Shown here: piece by piece, positions 45,705-58,328 of the stretch
Layout: each line of letters starts with the position of its first letter
How positions within the stretch are numbered: position 1 is the first letter of the stretch
Origin: Myoxocephalus aenaeus
Lineage: Eukaryota > Chordata > Actinopteri > Perciformes > Cottidae
Reading direction: 5' to 3'
NCBI GenBank assembly: GCA_038501785.1
Contig: JBAMJR010000156.1
Location: 124,001 to 188,000, forward strand
Length of the DNA stretch: 64,000 bases
The notes under the pieces: generated by a model
The model's input: only the letters and a program-made list of their open reading frames with translations
Told to the model about the DNA's origin: nothing
The model's database searches: none
Position numbers and translations under genes: made by a program

Positions 45705-46865
45705 TGCAGTGAACAAAATTAACCCTGAAAAGTTGGTGTGAAACAGGGTTGCCGTTTGAATCCAACCTGGTTTATTATACAAATAGTGTTGGAAGAAATA
45801 TTCAGATCAGTTATGAAGAAAAAGTGAAAAAAATCCTGGGAGGTCGTGTAGGGAATAATGTCCAAAGTCCAAATGAGTTATAATCAAAGTATTTAATAAA
45901 AAGTGATAAACAGCTGATGCATTCTCGATCGAGGTCCTTCAACCCTCGGTGAACTCCAGACCACAGGTCTTGTCCAGTTCGGGGGGAAAGGGACCGTCCT
46001 CTCACGCGTGTGTTAGTTACAGATCTCATTCACGGAGCTTAAGGCCACCCATTGGTTAATTCTTTCCTCTTAACACCTTTGTACAGTCTCTGTTTGTTCG
46101 TTCAGGGGCGGAGCTATTCTTCTTCTCTTCACAGAAAAGGGTAGATTCTGCACTCCAAACAATCAATGTCCAGCTCCGCCGCCTTCAGCCGAATAGGAGA
46201 ACTACACTTCCTTCTAAAAAAGACAGTCCACTGGCTCCACATGCAGCATGCAAACGTTGTTTTACAATCCATTCACACATTAATCATTATACAGTAATAA
46301 AAACAGTGACCTTCATATGCATACAATTACACATTCTTCATAATAATATCACTTATTAATGATCATGTCTCTTATGCATTGTAATGTACAATTCTTATTT
46401 TTTTATTGTACATGTGCCAAGTCTACATTTGACAAACTAAACTTTTAAAACTTTACAATCACTTCAGTAAAAGTATCAATAGCACAACAAAAATCTTCAC
46501 TAGAGGAAAAGTATGCAAGTATCTTTGGCAAAGTGTAATTCAAGAAATGAAAAATACACCTTACATATAGTATATAATTAGGTTATTACGAAGTATATGT
46601 ACTTCATAATAGATAGTTGTATTTATCTTATAAGCTCATCATATGAATTGTGCTTCTCAATGTGTGACGTAAGCAGTCAGCTGTTTACAATGTAATAATT
46701 CAGAATGTAAGAAAATGACAATAGTTGACACATTGACGCTATGCACTATAATACACTATACACTACATACATAATACAACATACAGTAGTGTACAGGTAT
46801 GATGACACATTTGAATGCTTTAGAAGTCTTGAACGAGCTCAGCAGTTACATGTGTGTTCTCTCAG

Positions 46866-46946
46866 GGTCCAACATGCTCTATGACAGTGTCAGCACTTCC
46901 CCAGATATAAATTTAGTGTTTGGCCTCCACGAGAGTCACATTCAGG
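46866..46946 (+). other. Possible orphan exon, 81 bp, unit B
   Basis: Copy of 13407-13487 with the same acceptor, donor and open frame. Conservation is uninformative because the whole unit is recently duplicated. Confidence 0.3.
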
Positions 46947-46987
46947 GTGAGTGTGCTTTATGTTGAGCCTCTCCTGTCTTTAAACAG

Positions 46988-46989
<2 letters not shown>

Positions 46990-47041
<52 letters not shown>
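46990..47041. repeat. (CT)n microsatellite, unit B
   Basis: 52 bp, shorter than in A although the GA and AC tracts of B are longer. Confidence 0.97.
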
Positions 47042-47045
<4 letters not shown>

Positions 47046-48221
47046 CTCTCATGGGTTTTTTCTATTTCCTTCTCTGCCTCACATTGTTTTTGTCTCTTCC
47101 TCCCCATCTCCAGTGGGATGTTGTGCCTCCTCGTCCTCGTCCTCATCCCTCCATCACTTTCCTCCCTCGTTGTAAAATTCAGGCACTGGTGAATTGTTTT
47201 GATCCATTCTCTGACCTCTAACCCTCTCCACTTCATACACCTCACCTTACCTTCATTTCCCAATTTTGACCTAAAAGCGGTACGTTGTTGATTTTAAAAC
47301 ATCCAGTTCAATGGTCATGGTTAGAAATCTCTAACCCGTAACGCAAATGTAGTATAATGTCCACTGTGGCTCTGGAGGAGTGTTTGTCTAGTCTGAGGAA
47401 ATAACTCTGGTGATGTCATCAGGGTTATTTTCCCTGATGATGTCATCGGAGCTGATTTGGCTTGGGCTCAGAGGTTACTTTAAAATGGAAAGCTTACATT
47501 ACAAACTGAGGACATGGAGTTTAAAAGATGTCTGCATTTGAGGCAGTGAGGCTCTGGCAATAAGATTCACCCGTTTTGACACGTCTTGTTATTTTAATGT
47601 TGAATGTTATGGACAGAAGTAAATTTACATGTAGTGTCTCTCCACATACAACGTGTAGATATAGATGTCGACCATATCAAAGTGAAATACATTTCTTTGG
47701 CTATTCATCAGTTTGGTATTATTATTTATTGTAATATTATAAATGTAACAAAAATAGTCTACATTTTTCTCAGCTTTGAGACTTCTGTCATGTGATATTG
47801 TTGACTATGGTTGTGTATGTTAAGGTGTAGTTTTCTTTTCTTTGTTTTCAGTTACCTTGCATGTGTTTTCTTTTGACAGAGTGGAACGCCTGATGACAGT
47901 TGAGCATGACATATTTTGGTAACTGTATCATTGTTACAGCTGAAAGTTTTTCAAGCTGGATTTCAGACGGATCCTGTAAATATGAACCTCTTGACATTCG
48001 GCGGCTCAGGAAGGGAAAGCAGGGCCTACCCCAGGCTGTTCTCAGCGTGGGGGAGGAACTGCTGACCCGGACTGTGGACATCGTCGGGCGGTGGAAAGAG
48101 CACTTTGAGGAACTCCTAAACCCGGCCAACATGTCCCCTGGAGAGGGGGCAGCGCCTGAAGTCCTTGGGGTGGTTGCACCCTTATCCCTGGCAGAGGTCA
48201 CTAAGGTAGTCAAAAAGCTCC

Positions 48222-49112
48222 TTGGTGGCAAGGCGCCGGGGGGTGGATGAGATTCGCCCTGAGATGCTGAAGGCGCTGGACATTGTTGGGCTGTCTTGGC
48301 TGACACGCCTTTGCAGTGTCGCATGGGGGTCGGGAACAGTGCCCATGGACTGGCAGACCGGGGTGGTGGTTCCCATCTTCAAGAAGGGGGACCGGAGAGT
48401 GTGCTCGAACTATCGTGGTATCACACTGCTCAGCCTCCCGGGAAAAGCTTATGCCAGGGTGCTGGAAAGGAGGCTCCGACCGCTTGTCGAACCTCAGATT
48501 CAAGACGAACAGTGTGGATTCCGTCCCGGCCGTGGAACAGTGGACCAGCTCTTTACCCTCGCAAGACTACTGGAGGGGTCCTGGGAGTTCGCCCAACCAG
48601 TCTACATGTGCTTTGTAGACTTGGAGAAGGCTTTCGACCGGGTCCCTCGGGGGGTTTTGTGGGGGGTGCTGCGGGAGTATGGGGTGCCGGACCCGTTGTC
48701 ACGGGCCATCCGGTCTCTGTACGCCTGCAGTAGGAGCTGTGTTCGTATCCTCGGTAGTAAGTCAGACACGTTCCCGGTGGGTGTTGGTCTCCGCCAGGGC
48801 TGCCCTTTATCACTGTTTGCCTCCTCGGACCGTGACCTCCAGCATTCACTGGGGCGTTTTGCAGCCGAGTGTGAAGCGGCAGGGATGAGAGTTAGCACCT
48901 CCAAATCTGAGGCCATACTGCTCTGCCGGAAACCAGTGGACTGCTCCCTCCAGGTGGGGACAAACTGCCTACCCCAAGCGAAGGAGTTCAAGTACCTCGG
49001 GGTCTTGTTCACGAGTGAGGGTAAGGTGGAGCGTGAGATCGACAGGCGGATCGGTGCGGCTGCAGCAGTAAAACAGGCGCTGTACCGGTCCGTCTTGGTG
49101 AAGAGGAGCTGA
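48222..49112 (+). pseudogene. RTE reverse transcriptase lacking catalytic motif, unit B
   Basis: Same deletion of the FADD region (LRQGCPLS joined to LFASSDRD) and the same VKRS stop as in A, so both predate the duplication. Unlike A the 14694-equivalent G run is in frame, but one extra G at about 48241 (GCGCCGGGGGGTGG) breaks the frame between GGKAPG and VDEIRP. Confidence 0.8.
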
Positions 49113-49216
49113 GCCGGAAGGCGACGCTCTCCATTTACTGGTCGGTCTACGTTCCAACCCTCACCTATGGTCACGAACTCTGGGTCGTGACCGAAAGAAC
49201 GAGGTCTCGGATACAA

Positions 49217-49346
49217 CCCAGCCAGCATGTCCATGGTGGCTGGGTTGTATCCAGCCACCGTGGAAACTGCGGACAAACTCACTTGGGACCCTTATCGGCA
49301 GCCCAAATTTAAACCTTATGGGCCCCACATGGACATGCTGGCTGGG
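49217..49346. mobile_element. 130-bp TIR insertion nested in RTE, unit B
   Basis: Identical nested element at the same LINE position, with both inverted repeats preserved. Confidence 0.8.
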
Positions 49347-50802
49347 AAGCGGACCGAAATGAGCTTCCTCCGTAGGGTGGCCGGGCTCAGCCTTAGAGAT
49401 AGGGTAAGGAGCTCGGACATCAGGAGGGAGCTTGGAGTCGAGTCGCTGCTCCTTCGTGTCGAAAGGAGTCAGCTGAGGTGGTTCGGGCATCTAGTCAGGA
49501 TGCCTCCTGGACGCCTCCCATTAGAGGTTTTCCAGGCACGTCCAACTGGTAGGAGACCCCGGGGAAGACCAAGGACACGCTGGAGGGATTATATCTCCCG
49601 GCTGGCCTTGGAACGCCTCGGGATCCCCCAGGATGAGCTGGAAAGTGTTGCGGGTGAGAGGGAAGCCTGGGGTCGGCCTGCTGAGGTTCAGCAGACTGAC
49701 CACCGCGACCCGACCCCGGATAAGCGGCCGAAAATGGATGGATGGAATGCTGCAGCAAGCCGCTCATCGTAGTGTTTCAAAAGACACACTAACTCCTGTG
49801 TATAGTTATTCAATGTGTCATTATAGTAACACAATGAGAGTTAAGTCATGTTTAATCTGGATGGATGCGTGCTGCACAGGGTAGACTATCGTTATGATGA
49901 TAGAGATGAAAGTCCGTAGTCTTTAATATAAAACATTAGCGATATGAAACAGCACAGTGTTGTATCACACGTTAATCTGTGAGGATCATATTTCCACAGC
50001 TGACCCTCATCTCTCCGCTGTGTTGCAGTATATTTCTCTGACCGGTGTATGAATGCATAGACAGGCATCAACTTGACACCAGATTAATACATATATATAT
50101 TCAAAACCAGTTCATCCCACACAGCAGACGGCGTCGCACGTTGTGTTCACAGTGATGCGAAACGTCAGATATTATAGAGTCGTTTTTGAACGCACAACCC
50201 GGCATAGTTTATTGCTCTTATACTGCCATTCATGCCAAGTATGGTCTAAAACCGCAGCTAAACATAACTGTGTCACTGGCGTCAATTTAGTTTACTGCCA
50301 ATCCCGTGAATATGCTGTATGAAGGTATACTAAGTCATAATGCTCACGGTACCCACGGTACCTGAAGGCAACGTGGTTGAGGCTGGTTCTCAGCCTTCAT
50401 TGTTAAGCTGTCACTCATGAGACCACGCCCCTGCAGTTGAAACCACGCCCCCACGCCAGATCCAGGCCAAAAGTCTGAACCTGAAAAAAAAACGATCTGA
50501 ATCTGAAAAAAAGTTTTGAACCTGAAAAAAAGATTTGAATCTGAAAAAAAGAGATTCGAAACTGTAAAATTAAAGAGTGAAAGTTGAAAATATTAAATAT
50601 GTTACTGAAAAATGAAAAAATATATTATTTTCCAAAGTTCAATATCAAAACTTGATTTTTCAGGTTCAAATCTTATTTTCAAATGAACAATACATATGAA
50701 CTGGATTTAGCTCTATAGTTATCCCTCAGTGACGACCGCTGAATGGACTCCAAGCAACTTCCAGAACATCATCATGTATAACTTTGTGTCTGCAGCTCTA
50801 AT

Positions 50803-51580
50803 TCTGCAGAAACATAAGTGATTGACATGTCATGACTGGTATTGTGTGAAGTCCCTGATATCAGAACATGAACACTCTAATATGAACCATGTCCAACAGA
50901 CCAGCTTGAGAGTCCACGGTGAAATGTAGTAAATACATTTAGTCAAGTACTTCTGTACCATTTTGAGGTTCCTGTACTTTATACATCTTGTACTACTCTA
51001 CTACATTTAACAGTAAAATAATCTACTTTTGAATCCACTACACTTATGTGATACCTTCAGTTACTTTAAATATTTAGAGTAATACAAATACAAATAATCA
51101 ACAAATACATGATGATGTAGACCGCCAGTTTTTAAAATCACTGTACATATTGATGCACTGATAATTACATATGATACATTATTAATAATTAAAATACAAT
51201 AATACAATTCTTATTCTGAAATAAGTGCTTTTACTTTTAGTATTTAGAGTATATTTTGATGCTAGTACTTTTGTACTTTAACTGAAGTACATTGTCTTAT
51301 GCAGGACGTGCACTAGTATTTCTACACTGTGGTACTGCTACTTTGACTTGAGTCAAAGATCTGAGTACTTCTTCCACCACTGAGTCCAGAACATCACTTT
51401 TATCAGTTTGATGAATGATTTGTCAGCATGATAACAGTGATGGAACTAAGGTGATGAAACACATGAAAACACTCAAAGTGAACTTTCTATAGAGAATGAA
51501 GCAAACACACTTCACATGCAGAGTTGTCTTTATTGAAAAGCAGGAAATGTGCAGAATAAAGTGATACAGATCATTTATAT
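50803..51580 (-). repeat. Chimeric single copy of the direct repeat in unit B
   Basis: The left part carries the A-left variants and everything from 51524 carries the A-right variants. The crossover lies in the identical tract 51381-51523. A 22-bp deletion near 51128 is private to B. Confidence 0.88.
51529..51534 (-). promoter_or_regulatory. Polyadenylation signal AATAAA of MABP-like gene B
   Basis: Same module as in unit A, lying right at the recombination junction. The base at 51524 matches the right-hand repeat of A, so the gene kept its own polyadenylation region. Confidence 0.6.
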
Positions 51581-51833
51581 TCAATCATTCATTAATATTG
51601 TTGGGAAAACCAAACCTATTGGAAATAGTTTGATTAATTTAATTAATCTTGTTTAACAGGATACATCATATACTATTGATACTTTCTGATATTAGCAGTA
51701 GTATTACTGTAATATAACTATCACATTGTTTTATAGTAAAAATTAAAAAGACCATCACCAAAATGATTTAACAATATTGTTGGAGTAGAGACTCCTCAGC
51801 TCTGCCACCATGAAGAAGGCTTTTCTCAGCTTT

Positions 51834-52709
51834 TCACTGATTAACACACAGGTACTCAATCTGGCCTCGATTGCCCTCGTTGAGATTTCTTTTTATGACA
51901 GTGACACCAGCCGTCTCATACGCTTGAATCTGAGTTTGGTTGACAAGCGTGCTGATGGCTTTAATGGGTTCGTTGGATCTCTCTTTCTTGTACCACAGGT
52001 ACACAGGGGACCCACCGGTCCCCTCGTTCAGGTTAACTTGCACTTGTGTGTATTTCTGCTGCTGCAGGGTTTTCATCTGGATATCATTGATGGAGACCTG
52101 CAGAAGATGAAGAGGAGGATTGTCGATGGTCTGACGGTACCAGATGAAGACAGGGGCTCCTCCTACACTTTTATTGGTATCTTCATCCACACGGATGAAA
52201 CCTTCTTTCATCAAACTTTCGTCTCTGCCGTAGGAAGCAGTGGCAGCGACGTCGCAGATGTAGGTTTGTGTCTCTCTCTTCACCCAGGCGTAGATCCACT
52301 TCCCTCCAGCCCCGTGGTTCAGATCACAGGCCAGTCTCTCCCAGTCTTGGGTGAACTTCTGGGCTTCAGCTTCTGCATCAGTGGTGACATCGATCTGCTG
52401 TATGGGGGTATCATTCGGTGTGTTCCCTTTGAAGAACCAAAAGTAGATGGGATCACCTCTGTTTCCAGTATTGATATTTTTATTGATCTTTGTGTACCCT
52501 GCATTGGTCAATCCAACACTCATTTCCTCGTTGAACGTAACTTGAAGCCTGGTGATTGGGTTTGGGCCAGATTTGTACCAAAGATAGGTGGTGTTTCCTC
52601 CTGCCCCATCATTCAGATTAACAAGGACTTTCTGAAAGCCTTTTGATAGGAGCTCTGCCTCTTGATCTTTATTGATAGAGACATCAAGATCAGAGATGTT
52701 GGTGGTCAT
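51834..52709 (-). CDS. MABP-like six-repeat beta-prism protein, copy B
   Basis: Duplicate of the gene at 27913-28788. It has the same 291-residue length, the same six repeats with LWYK-type strands and the same splice acceptor and Kozak ATG (52707-52709). The only residue difference seen is His for Arg at position 132, just before the GAGG turn of repeat 3 (cgg to cac on the coding strand). The frame, promoter exon and polyadenylation module are all intact, so both copies look expressible. The near identity indicates very recent duplication or ongoing gene conversion. A third copy would be expected in unit C beyond the window. Confidence 0.85.
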   Translation of the reverse strand: MTTNISDLDVSINKDQEAELLSKGFQKVLVNLNDGAGGNTTYLWYKSGPNPITRLQVTFNEEMSVGLTNAGYTKINKNINTGNRGDPIYFWFFKGNTPNDTPIQQIDVTTDAEAEAQKFTQDWERLACDLNHGAGGKWIYAWVKRETQTYICDVAATASYGRDESLMKEGFIRVDEDTNKSVGGAPVFIWYRQTIDNPPLHLLQVSINDIQMKTLQQQKYTQVQVNLNEGTGGSPVYLWYKKERSNEPIKAISTLVNQTQIQAYETAGVTVIKRNLNEGNRGQIEYLCVNQ

Positions 52710-52978
52710 GGTGGGTAACTGCAGAAAAGACACATCATGAATAAACAGTTAGCAGCATGTCTTTGTGTCTTCAGGTGAGCTCCAATATTATCACTACAAA
52801 TTAAAATATCAGAACTCAAATATGGATCACCATAATGACATCTAAAATAAACTACTTTTTAAATGTGCATGTACACTACCACCATTTACTCTCCTCACAG
52901 TGAATATAACAGAGTAAGATCTGAAATAGCAAACTGTTTGTTCCACAACAAGACAACAATACATTCTTGAAGACTTAC

Positions 52979-53075
52979 GTGTCTGCTGACAGTCAATGAA
53001 AGAGCGGCAGGAAGAAGTCAGCTGGTCCTCTGGATTCTGTTGTACCGACTGCAGGTCAGCTGCCTTTATATAGAG
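52979..53075 (-). promoter_or_regulatory. TATA promoter and non-coding exon 1 of MABP-like gene B
   Basis: Same TATATAAAG box (53064-53072) and GTAAGT donor as unit A. A substitution just downstream of the TATA box (GGTCAGC versus GGGCAGC on the plus strand) is one of the few differences between the two promoters. Confidence 0.65.
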
Positions 53076-54775
53076 AACAGAGACGCTGGAGCTCATTGTT
53101 TAAATATTAACCGTGAGTCATATTCCAAAGAAAATCATATATTATCAAACCAAACTGATATCTTGATGATCTTTAAGTATATATCATAAAACTCAGCCTC
53201 CCAATTCCTGCTAAAACAGCTCATGAGTGTTTTTCTGTCTATCAATCATTTCCAGCTCAATAAAGCAAAATGTTGCAGCTGGACAATTTGTATTAAACAT
53301 GATATCTTAATATCTTAAATTCTCCGACGCTCTCTTCTAACATGATGTTTAAACTTCATAGCTCTGACCTCGGCTGTCTCAAGCTTTCTCCAGCGTTGGG
53401 CCCTCTCTGTCCTGCTGGTATCCTTCTGACGGGTCGGTCTCAATGAATCTATTCATTCTAGCACTTCAAGTCAAAGTCTGTGCTGCTGAAGAGAATATAG
53501 GTTCTCCCTCTTGTCCTGTGCTCTTCCATCAGCACGCTTTGTGTTCTTATGAAGTGTTGGTGCAGCTGTGTATAAAGTCACAGCTGCTTTTAGAAAGGTA
53601 ACAACTGTTTCCTTGTTGGGCAGATTCAGCTTTATTCTTGTTGTTTGCATTCAGCTAACGTTTTCTTCATCATGGCCAATGATAGTTCCTTTAAACATGA
53701 GGCTTGAAAGACCTCCTGAATTCTCTTTAAGAGCACTTTTAACTCATAAGGAGTTTCTTAAGGTAAAAGACTGGGTTAAGGATTTTCACTTTTACTTTTT
53801 AGACTTCATTCATGAACATTGTTGAAAACATCGGTTTTCACAGACGGCTAGTTCAACAGCAGAACCCATGTACTATTGATACTGTCTGTTATCACCAGTA
53901 TTACTGTAATATAATTATATTCATATTGTTTTATAAAAAAAGAGAGAAAACATTAAGGGAGGCTGTGAGCAAAATGATTTAACAACATTGTTGGACTGTG
54001 CCTCTTCATATCAGTCTGATCTCCTTCAACCTTATGTTCCATCCTGTCCCCTTCCTCTGGAAAGCTGACATCAAACCGTTGAGCTCTTTAAATCCAGACT
54101 TAAATCTCATCTTTTTGTTCTTTTTGTGTAGTTATTTGTTCTTTCTTTGATCACTTCAGGCCTCGTACCTGTTACCATCATCCTTCCAGCAGGTCAGTCA
54201 TTGTGCAATCATTACCTAGAGGAGTCATTTTCCAATGAATTTTTCTTATCACCTGTTTACATCACCCTTTGAACAGGTCAGTCCTTGTTCTATCATTGCA
54301 TGAAGGAGTGATGTTCCAACGAATTCTTCATAGCACCTATTTACATCGACCTTTGTTCAGGTCAGTCATTGTGCAATCGTTAGCTGTAGGCGTTATGTTC
54401 CAACGAATTTTTATTTTTCAAAATACTGTGTCAAAAGAGATGAAACAGACGTTGGTTACTTTTAATTCCATTCTCACACTCAACCTCAGATGTTCCGCCA
54501 CAACGAGACTTAAAGCTGTCTTGGTCCAGGGCAACAAACAAAGTTTTCTTTTGTAGCTCTTTAGCTCTCAGGTAGCCTCTATTTGAGGACATGCACTCAC
54601 AGCTTTTGACTACTGCAACGTTTCCCTGTTACCGACTTGGGTGTCCCGAGCACAGTGGCAGCAACAGACCAGGTTTGAGGGTTCTCAATGCTTTTTGTTT
54701 TAGCGTTCTTTTGCAGGTATTTGTACTCGCGCCCCTCTCTCCGGCTACTCCCGTATATATATTGGGGAGATGGAA

Positions 54776-55287
54776 TCACCAATATTCCAGCTTCCTTTCA
54801 AACGCGCACTGCACGGCACCTTTCTGGGTCAGGTCAGTCAAGGGTCTGGTCAGATCCGCAAAGTTCGGGATGAAGCACCTGTAATAACCCGCCAGCCCAA
54901 GAAACTTCCTCATCTGTTTTTTAGTCTTGGGCCGCGGGCAAGCTGCGATGGCAGCAGTCTTGTCCACCTGAGGGCGCACCTGCCCACCGCCCAAGTGGTA
55001 CCCCAGATACCGTACCTCCCTCCATACAACTGCACACTTCCCCTGGTTGGCGGTGAGCCCAGCCTGCCTCAGGGACTCCAGCACCGCGCCCACCCGCTGC
55101 TCATGCTCCAAGTAGGCGGCAGCATATGCAGCGTGCGGACGCAGCACTCGGTCCATGAGGCGTTGGAAAGCGGACCAAACAACCCAAAGGGAAGCGTGGT
55201 GAGTTGGTACAGACCAAACGGAGTGGAGAAGGCCGTTTTCCCCCTGTACTCCAGTGACAGAGGAATCTGCCAGTAGTCCTTAGTCAT
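54776..55287 (-). pseudogene. Ty3/gypsy pol fragment (reverse transcriptase), unit B
   Basis: Same fragment, frameshift and YxDD loss as in unit A. Confidence 0.82.
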
Positions 55288-55634
55288 AAGCGTAATAAAT
55301 TATTTAAAAAAGTTAATAAATAAAAAGGGAATGAATGCAGCTCAGTCAGCCAGCCTTGCCTCAGACACGGGCCGACTGCCCCACCTTGTGGAGAAGGAGG
55401 AGAACTACAGGTCAACCACATGAATACGTGCACACAGCTCCCTGCTGTAAGGACACACGTGGAAGTATTAGAAGCTGCAGCAATAAAAGCAGAAGTAGTA
55501 CTACACCACTATTACTTATTCTACTGCTGCTAGTATCCCTCACGATTGTGACACGTAAGCAAGTACCTTACATGTACTCAAGTACAGTTCTTAAGTCCAG
55601 TTTTGAGGAACTTGTACTAGCAGCAGCAGTATGT

Positions 55635-55985
55635 ATATAGTAGCCTAGTATTGTAGCAGTAGTAGGATAGTAGTAGTAGTAGTAGCAGCCTAGTATTGTA
55701 GCAGTAGTAGGATAGTAGTAGTAGCAGCCTAGTATTGTAGCAGGAGTAAGATAGTAGTAGTAGCAGCCTAGTATTGTAGCAGTAGTAAGATAGTAGTAGT
55801 AGCAGCCTAGTATTGTAGCAGTAGTAGGATAGTAGCAGTAGCAGCCTAGGATTGTAGCAGGAGTAAGATAGTAGTAGTAGCAGCCTAGTATTGTAGCAGT
55901 AGTAGGATAGTAGCAGTAGCAGCCTAGGATTGTAGCAGTAGTAGGATAGTAGTAGTAGCACTAGTAGCCTAGTATTATAAGTGTA
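55635..55985. repeat. 39-bp minisatellite, unit B (expanded)
   Basis: Same locus with three more units than A; the offset between the units rises by 118 bp across it. Extra GGAGTAAGATAG variants indicate duplication of a multi-unit block. Confidence 0.92.
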
Positions 55986-56368
55986 GTATCTTGACTTCCG
56001 GTTCAAGGAAGTGTCGCTGTTTGATGATGTCATCCAGGCCACGGGTCAGTGTGATTATTAAAGATGGACGCGAATTGCGCCTTATATGGTCACACGAGTA
56101 CCGAGTGTTTTACTTAGACAATTAAATGTCAGTACACACACATAAATACTACAATAAGTATATAGACATACCTGCAAACTTGTCACTTTTCGGCGGAATT
56201 CGCCGTTTTCAAATCAAAATATGTCATCCACGTGCATCATGTAGATTCGAAAAGTTTAAGGAAGAGGACGTTATATATGTAGCGCAGCTTGATGCAGGGC
56301 TGAGATGAGGTGGAGCTGGGCCTGGCAGAAGGTGGAGGGCAAAACAGAAAGGAGTGCAGTACAGCTTA

Positions 56369-56460
56369 CCACTGTCCCAGTATTTCATACAAATTGATAA
56401 AGCCGGGTATGCTAAATGCAGCCTCTGCTCCAAGGAGATCAAAAATAAAAATCAAGTCTT
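56369..56460 (+). pseudogene. BED/C2H2 zinc-finger fragment, unit B
   Basis: Identical fragment to 32329-32420 with the same truncation. Confidence 0.5.
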
Positions 56461-56685
56461 GCCTAGTATTGTCGCAGTAGTAGGCTAGTATTGTGGCAAT
56501 AGTAGACTGGTACTGTAGCAATAGTAGGGTAGCATTACTAGTATAGCATTACTAGTATACTATTGTAGCAGTAGCAGGCTGCACCCTGACCCCCCCTCTC
56601 TCTTAAATGAGGTGACTGTGTCTGACCCCCGGACTGAAGACAGGTGTGGAGATGAGGCCAGTTGCCAGAAGCCACGCCCACGGCA

Positions 56686-56787
<102 letters not shown>

Positions 56788-57849
56788 ACAGGGAACGAAC
56801 AGGGGACACAAGAGACACAGGGAAAAGACAGAAAAGGACATGCTGAGCCGTGACACATTGGACCAAGACAGCCTCCATTATTTTTAAGAAAACAGAAAGT
56901 CAAAATGTGTCTGCAGAGATCACTTGACAACATTTTGCTGACTGAGTCTTTCTTGCCACAAGTGGGGTCACAGTTCATTGTTTTCTCATCTCAACCAGTA
57001 GTGTTTATTCTAATAGGAATGTGCATTAATAACTAATGTGTCTTCAGACACACTTCATAGATAACAGTGTGATGGTGCTCACATAGAATCTATATGTTCA
57101 ACACAATCAATACATTATTTCTTTAGCTCTATAATAGTTTCTCTGAATATGAAAGAAAACAGAAAATCATTCAACATCTTCCCCCGTTCTTTAGTCTAAA
57201 AGAAACTTTACTCTTATTACTTATAACATTCTCTTTGCATTCTATATTATGCTTTAGAGAGTACAGAAATCAGAACATTAAAGGTGCATTTCACCTGAAA
57301 GACCTCATACAGAATACTCAACCTTTCTAACTCTCCACATCTCCACATGTAAGGGACTATGTGAGTAATCCTCTGTGTGCACACCAGATGGTGTTCTAGT
57401 CCATCAAACAAGTAACATGTAAAAGTGGTATTCATTGGAGAACACGACATTTTGAAACTTGAGATGATTTAAAACTGACGTCTTGTGTCTAACCGACGTG
57501 GTCGAGAACACAATATTAAAGCGAATGCTTTGTTTCCATCCAACAAACCAAAGGTTTATTTCATGAGTCTTCAGTTTTAAAGACAGTACAGGAAGAAAAG
57601 TGGAATTCTATGATAAATGGTGCTGGATTTCAGAACATTCACAATAACAATAAACTGAATAAAATACACTGCACCACCGTAGCAGGCAGCGTGAGCAGTA
57701 ACCTACGATAACAGGAAGTGGGCGAGCGGGAAAAGTCTGGGATTCATGAACGCCCCAATAGAACAAACAGGAAGAAAATGTAAAAAGCCTCAAAGAGTGA
57801 CAGCGGCTGAGAGTTAGTCTCTGACTGTTTGAGATTATCCACCAAACAG

Positions 57850-58328
57850 CAGCTCAGATGATCCGGCCTTCTTGGAGTCTCTCTGTGGCCTCCTGGAAAG
57901 GTTGCTGACTGGGGACTCTATGGACATGCTGGGGGTCTGCAATACTAATATGGGCAACATTGAACAAACATGGAGGGGGTGATTGGGAGGAATTGCCTGA
58001 CCTGAACCTGAGTGGTGCTTTCTAATTGGCTGTGCTAGTCATGGATTGGCTATAACAAACATCATGTGACAGCATTGGGGCGGCTCATGGGTGTATTTGG
58101 TACCAGAACACCCAAGGCCAAAGATCGGCTGACTCTCCCTCTCCTTACGGAGTCAGCCCTAACTATAAGCGCTATCAAAGAGGAAAGTCTTAGGGGTCGT
58201 ATCATCTGATCTGCAGCCGTACGGCCAAGTTCAAAACCTCCATTGTGGAAGCAGCTGCTAGAAGTGGAGGTCAGAGGATTGTTGGTGCTTGTTGTTGCTG
58301 CTGCCTACGAACTCCCTGGTGGACACAA
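57850..58328 (+). mobile_element. RTE (Rex3-like) LINE fragment, unit C
   Basis: Copy of the A fragment, but at 58129-58190 the short A/B sequence GGTGATCGA is replaced by about 60 bp containing CTCCTTACGGAGTCAG and CTATCAAAGAGGAAAGTC. The latter resembles another common fish repeat, so this is an insertion or patch specific to unit C. Confidence 0.6.

Larger units (their letters stand above)
47999..49745 (+). mobile_element. RTE (Rex3-like) LINE, 5' truncated, unit B
   Basis: Same insertion as in A with the same truncation point, nested 130-bp element and GATG tail. Single-base G-run differences relocate the upstream frameshift. Confidence 0.82.
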
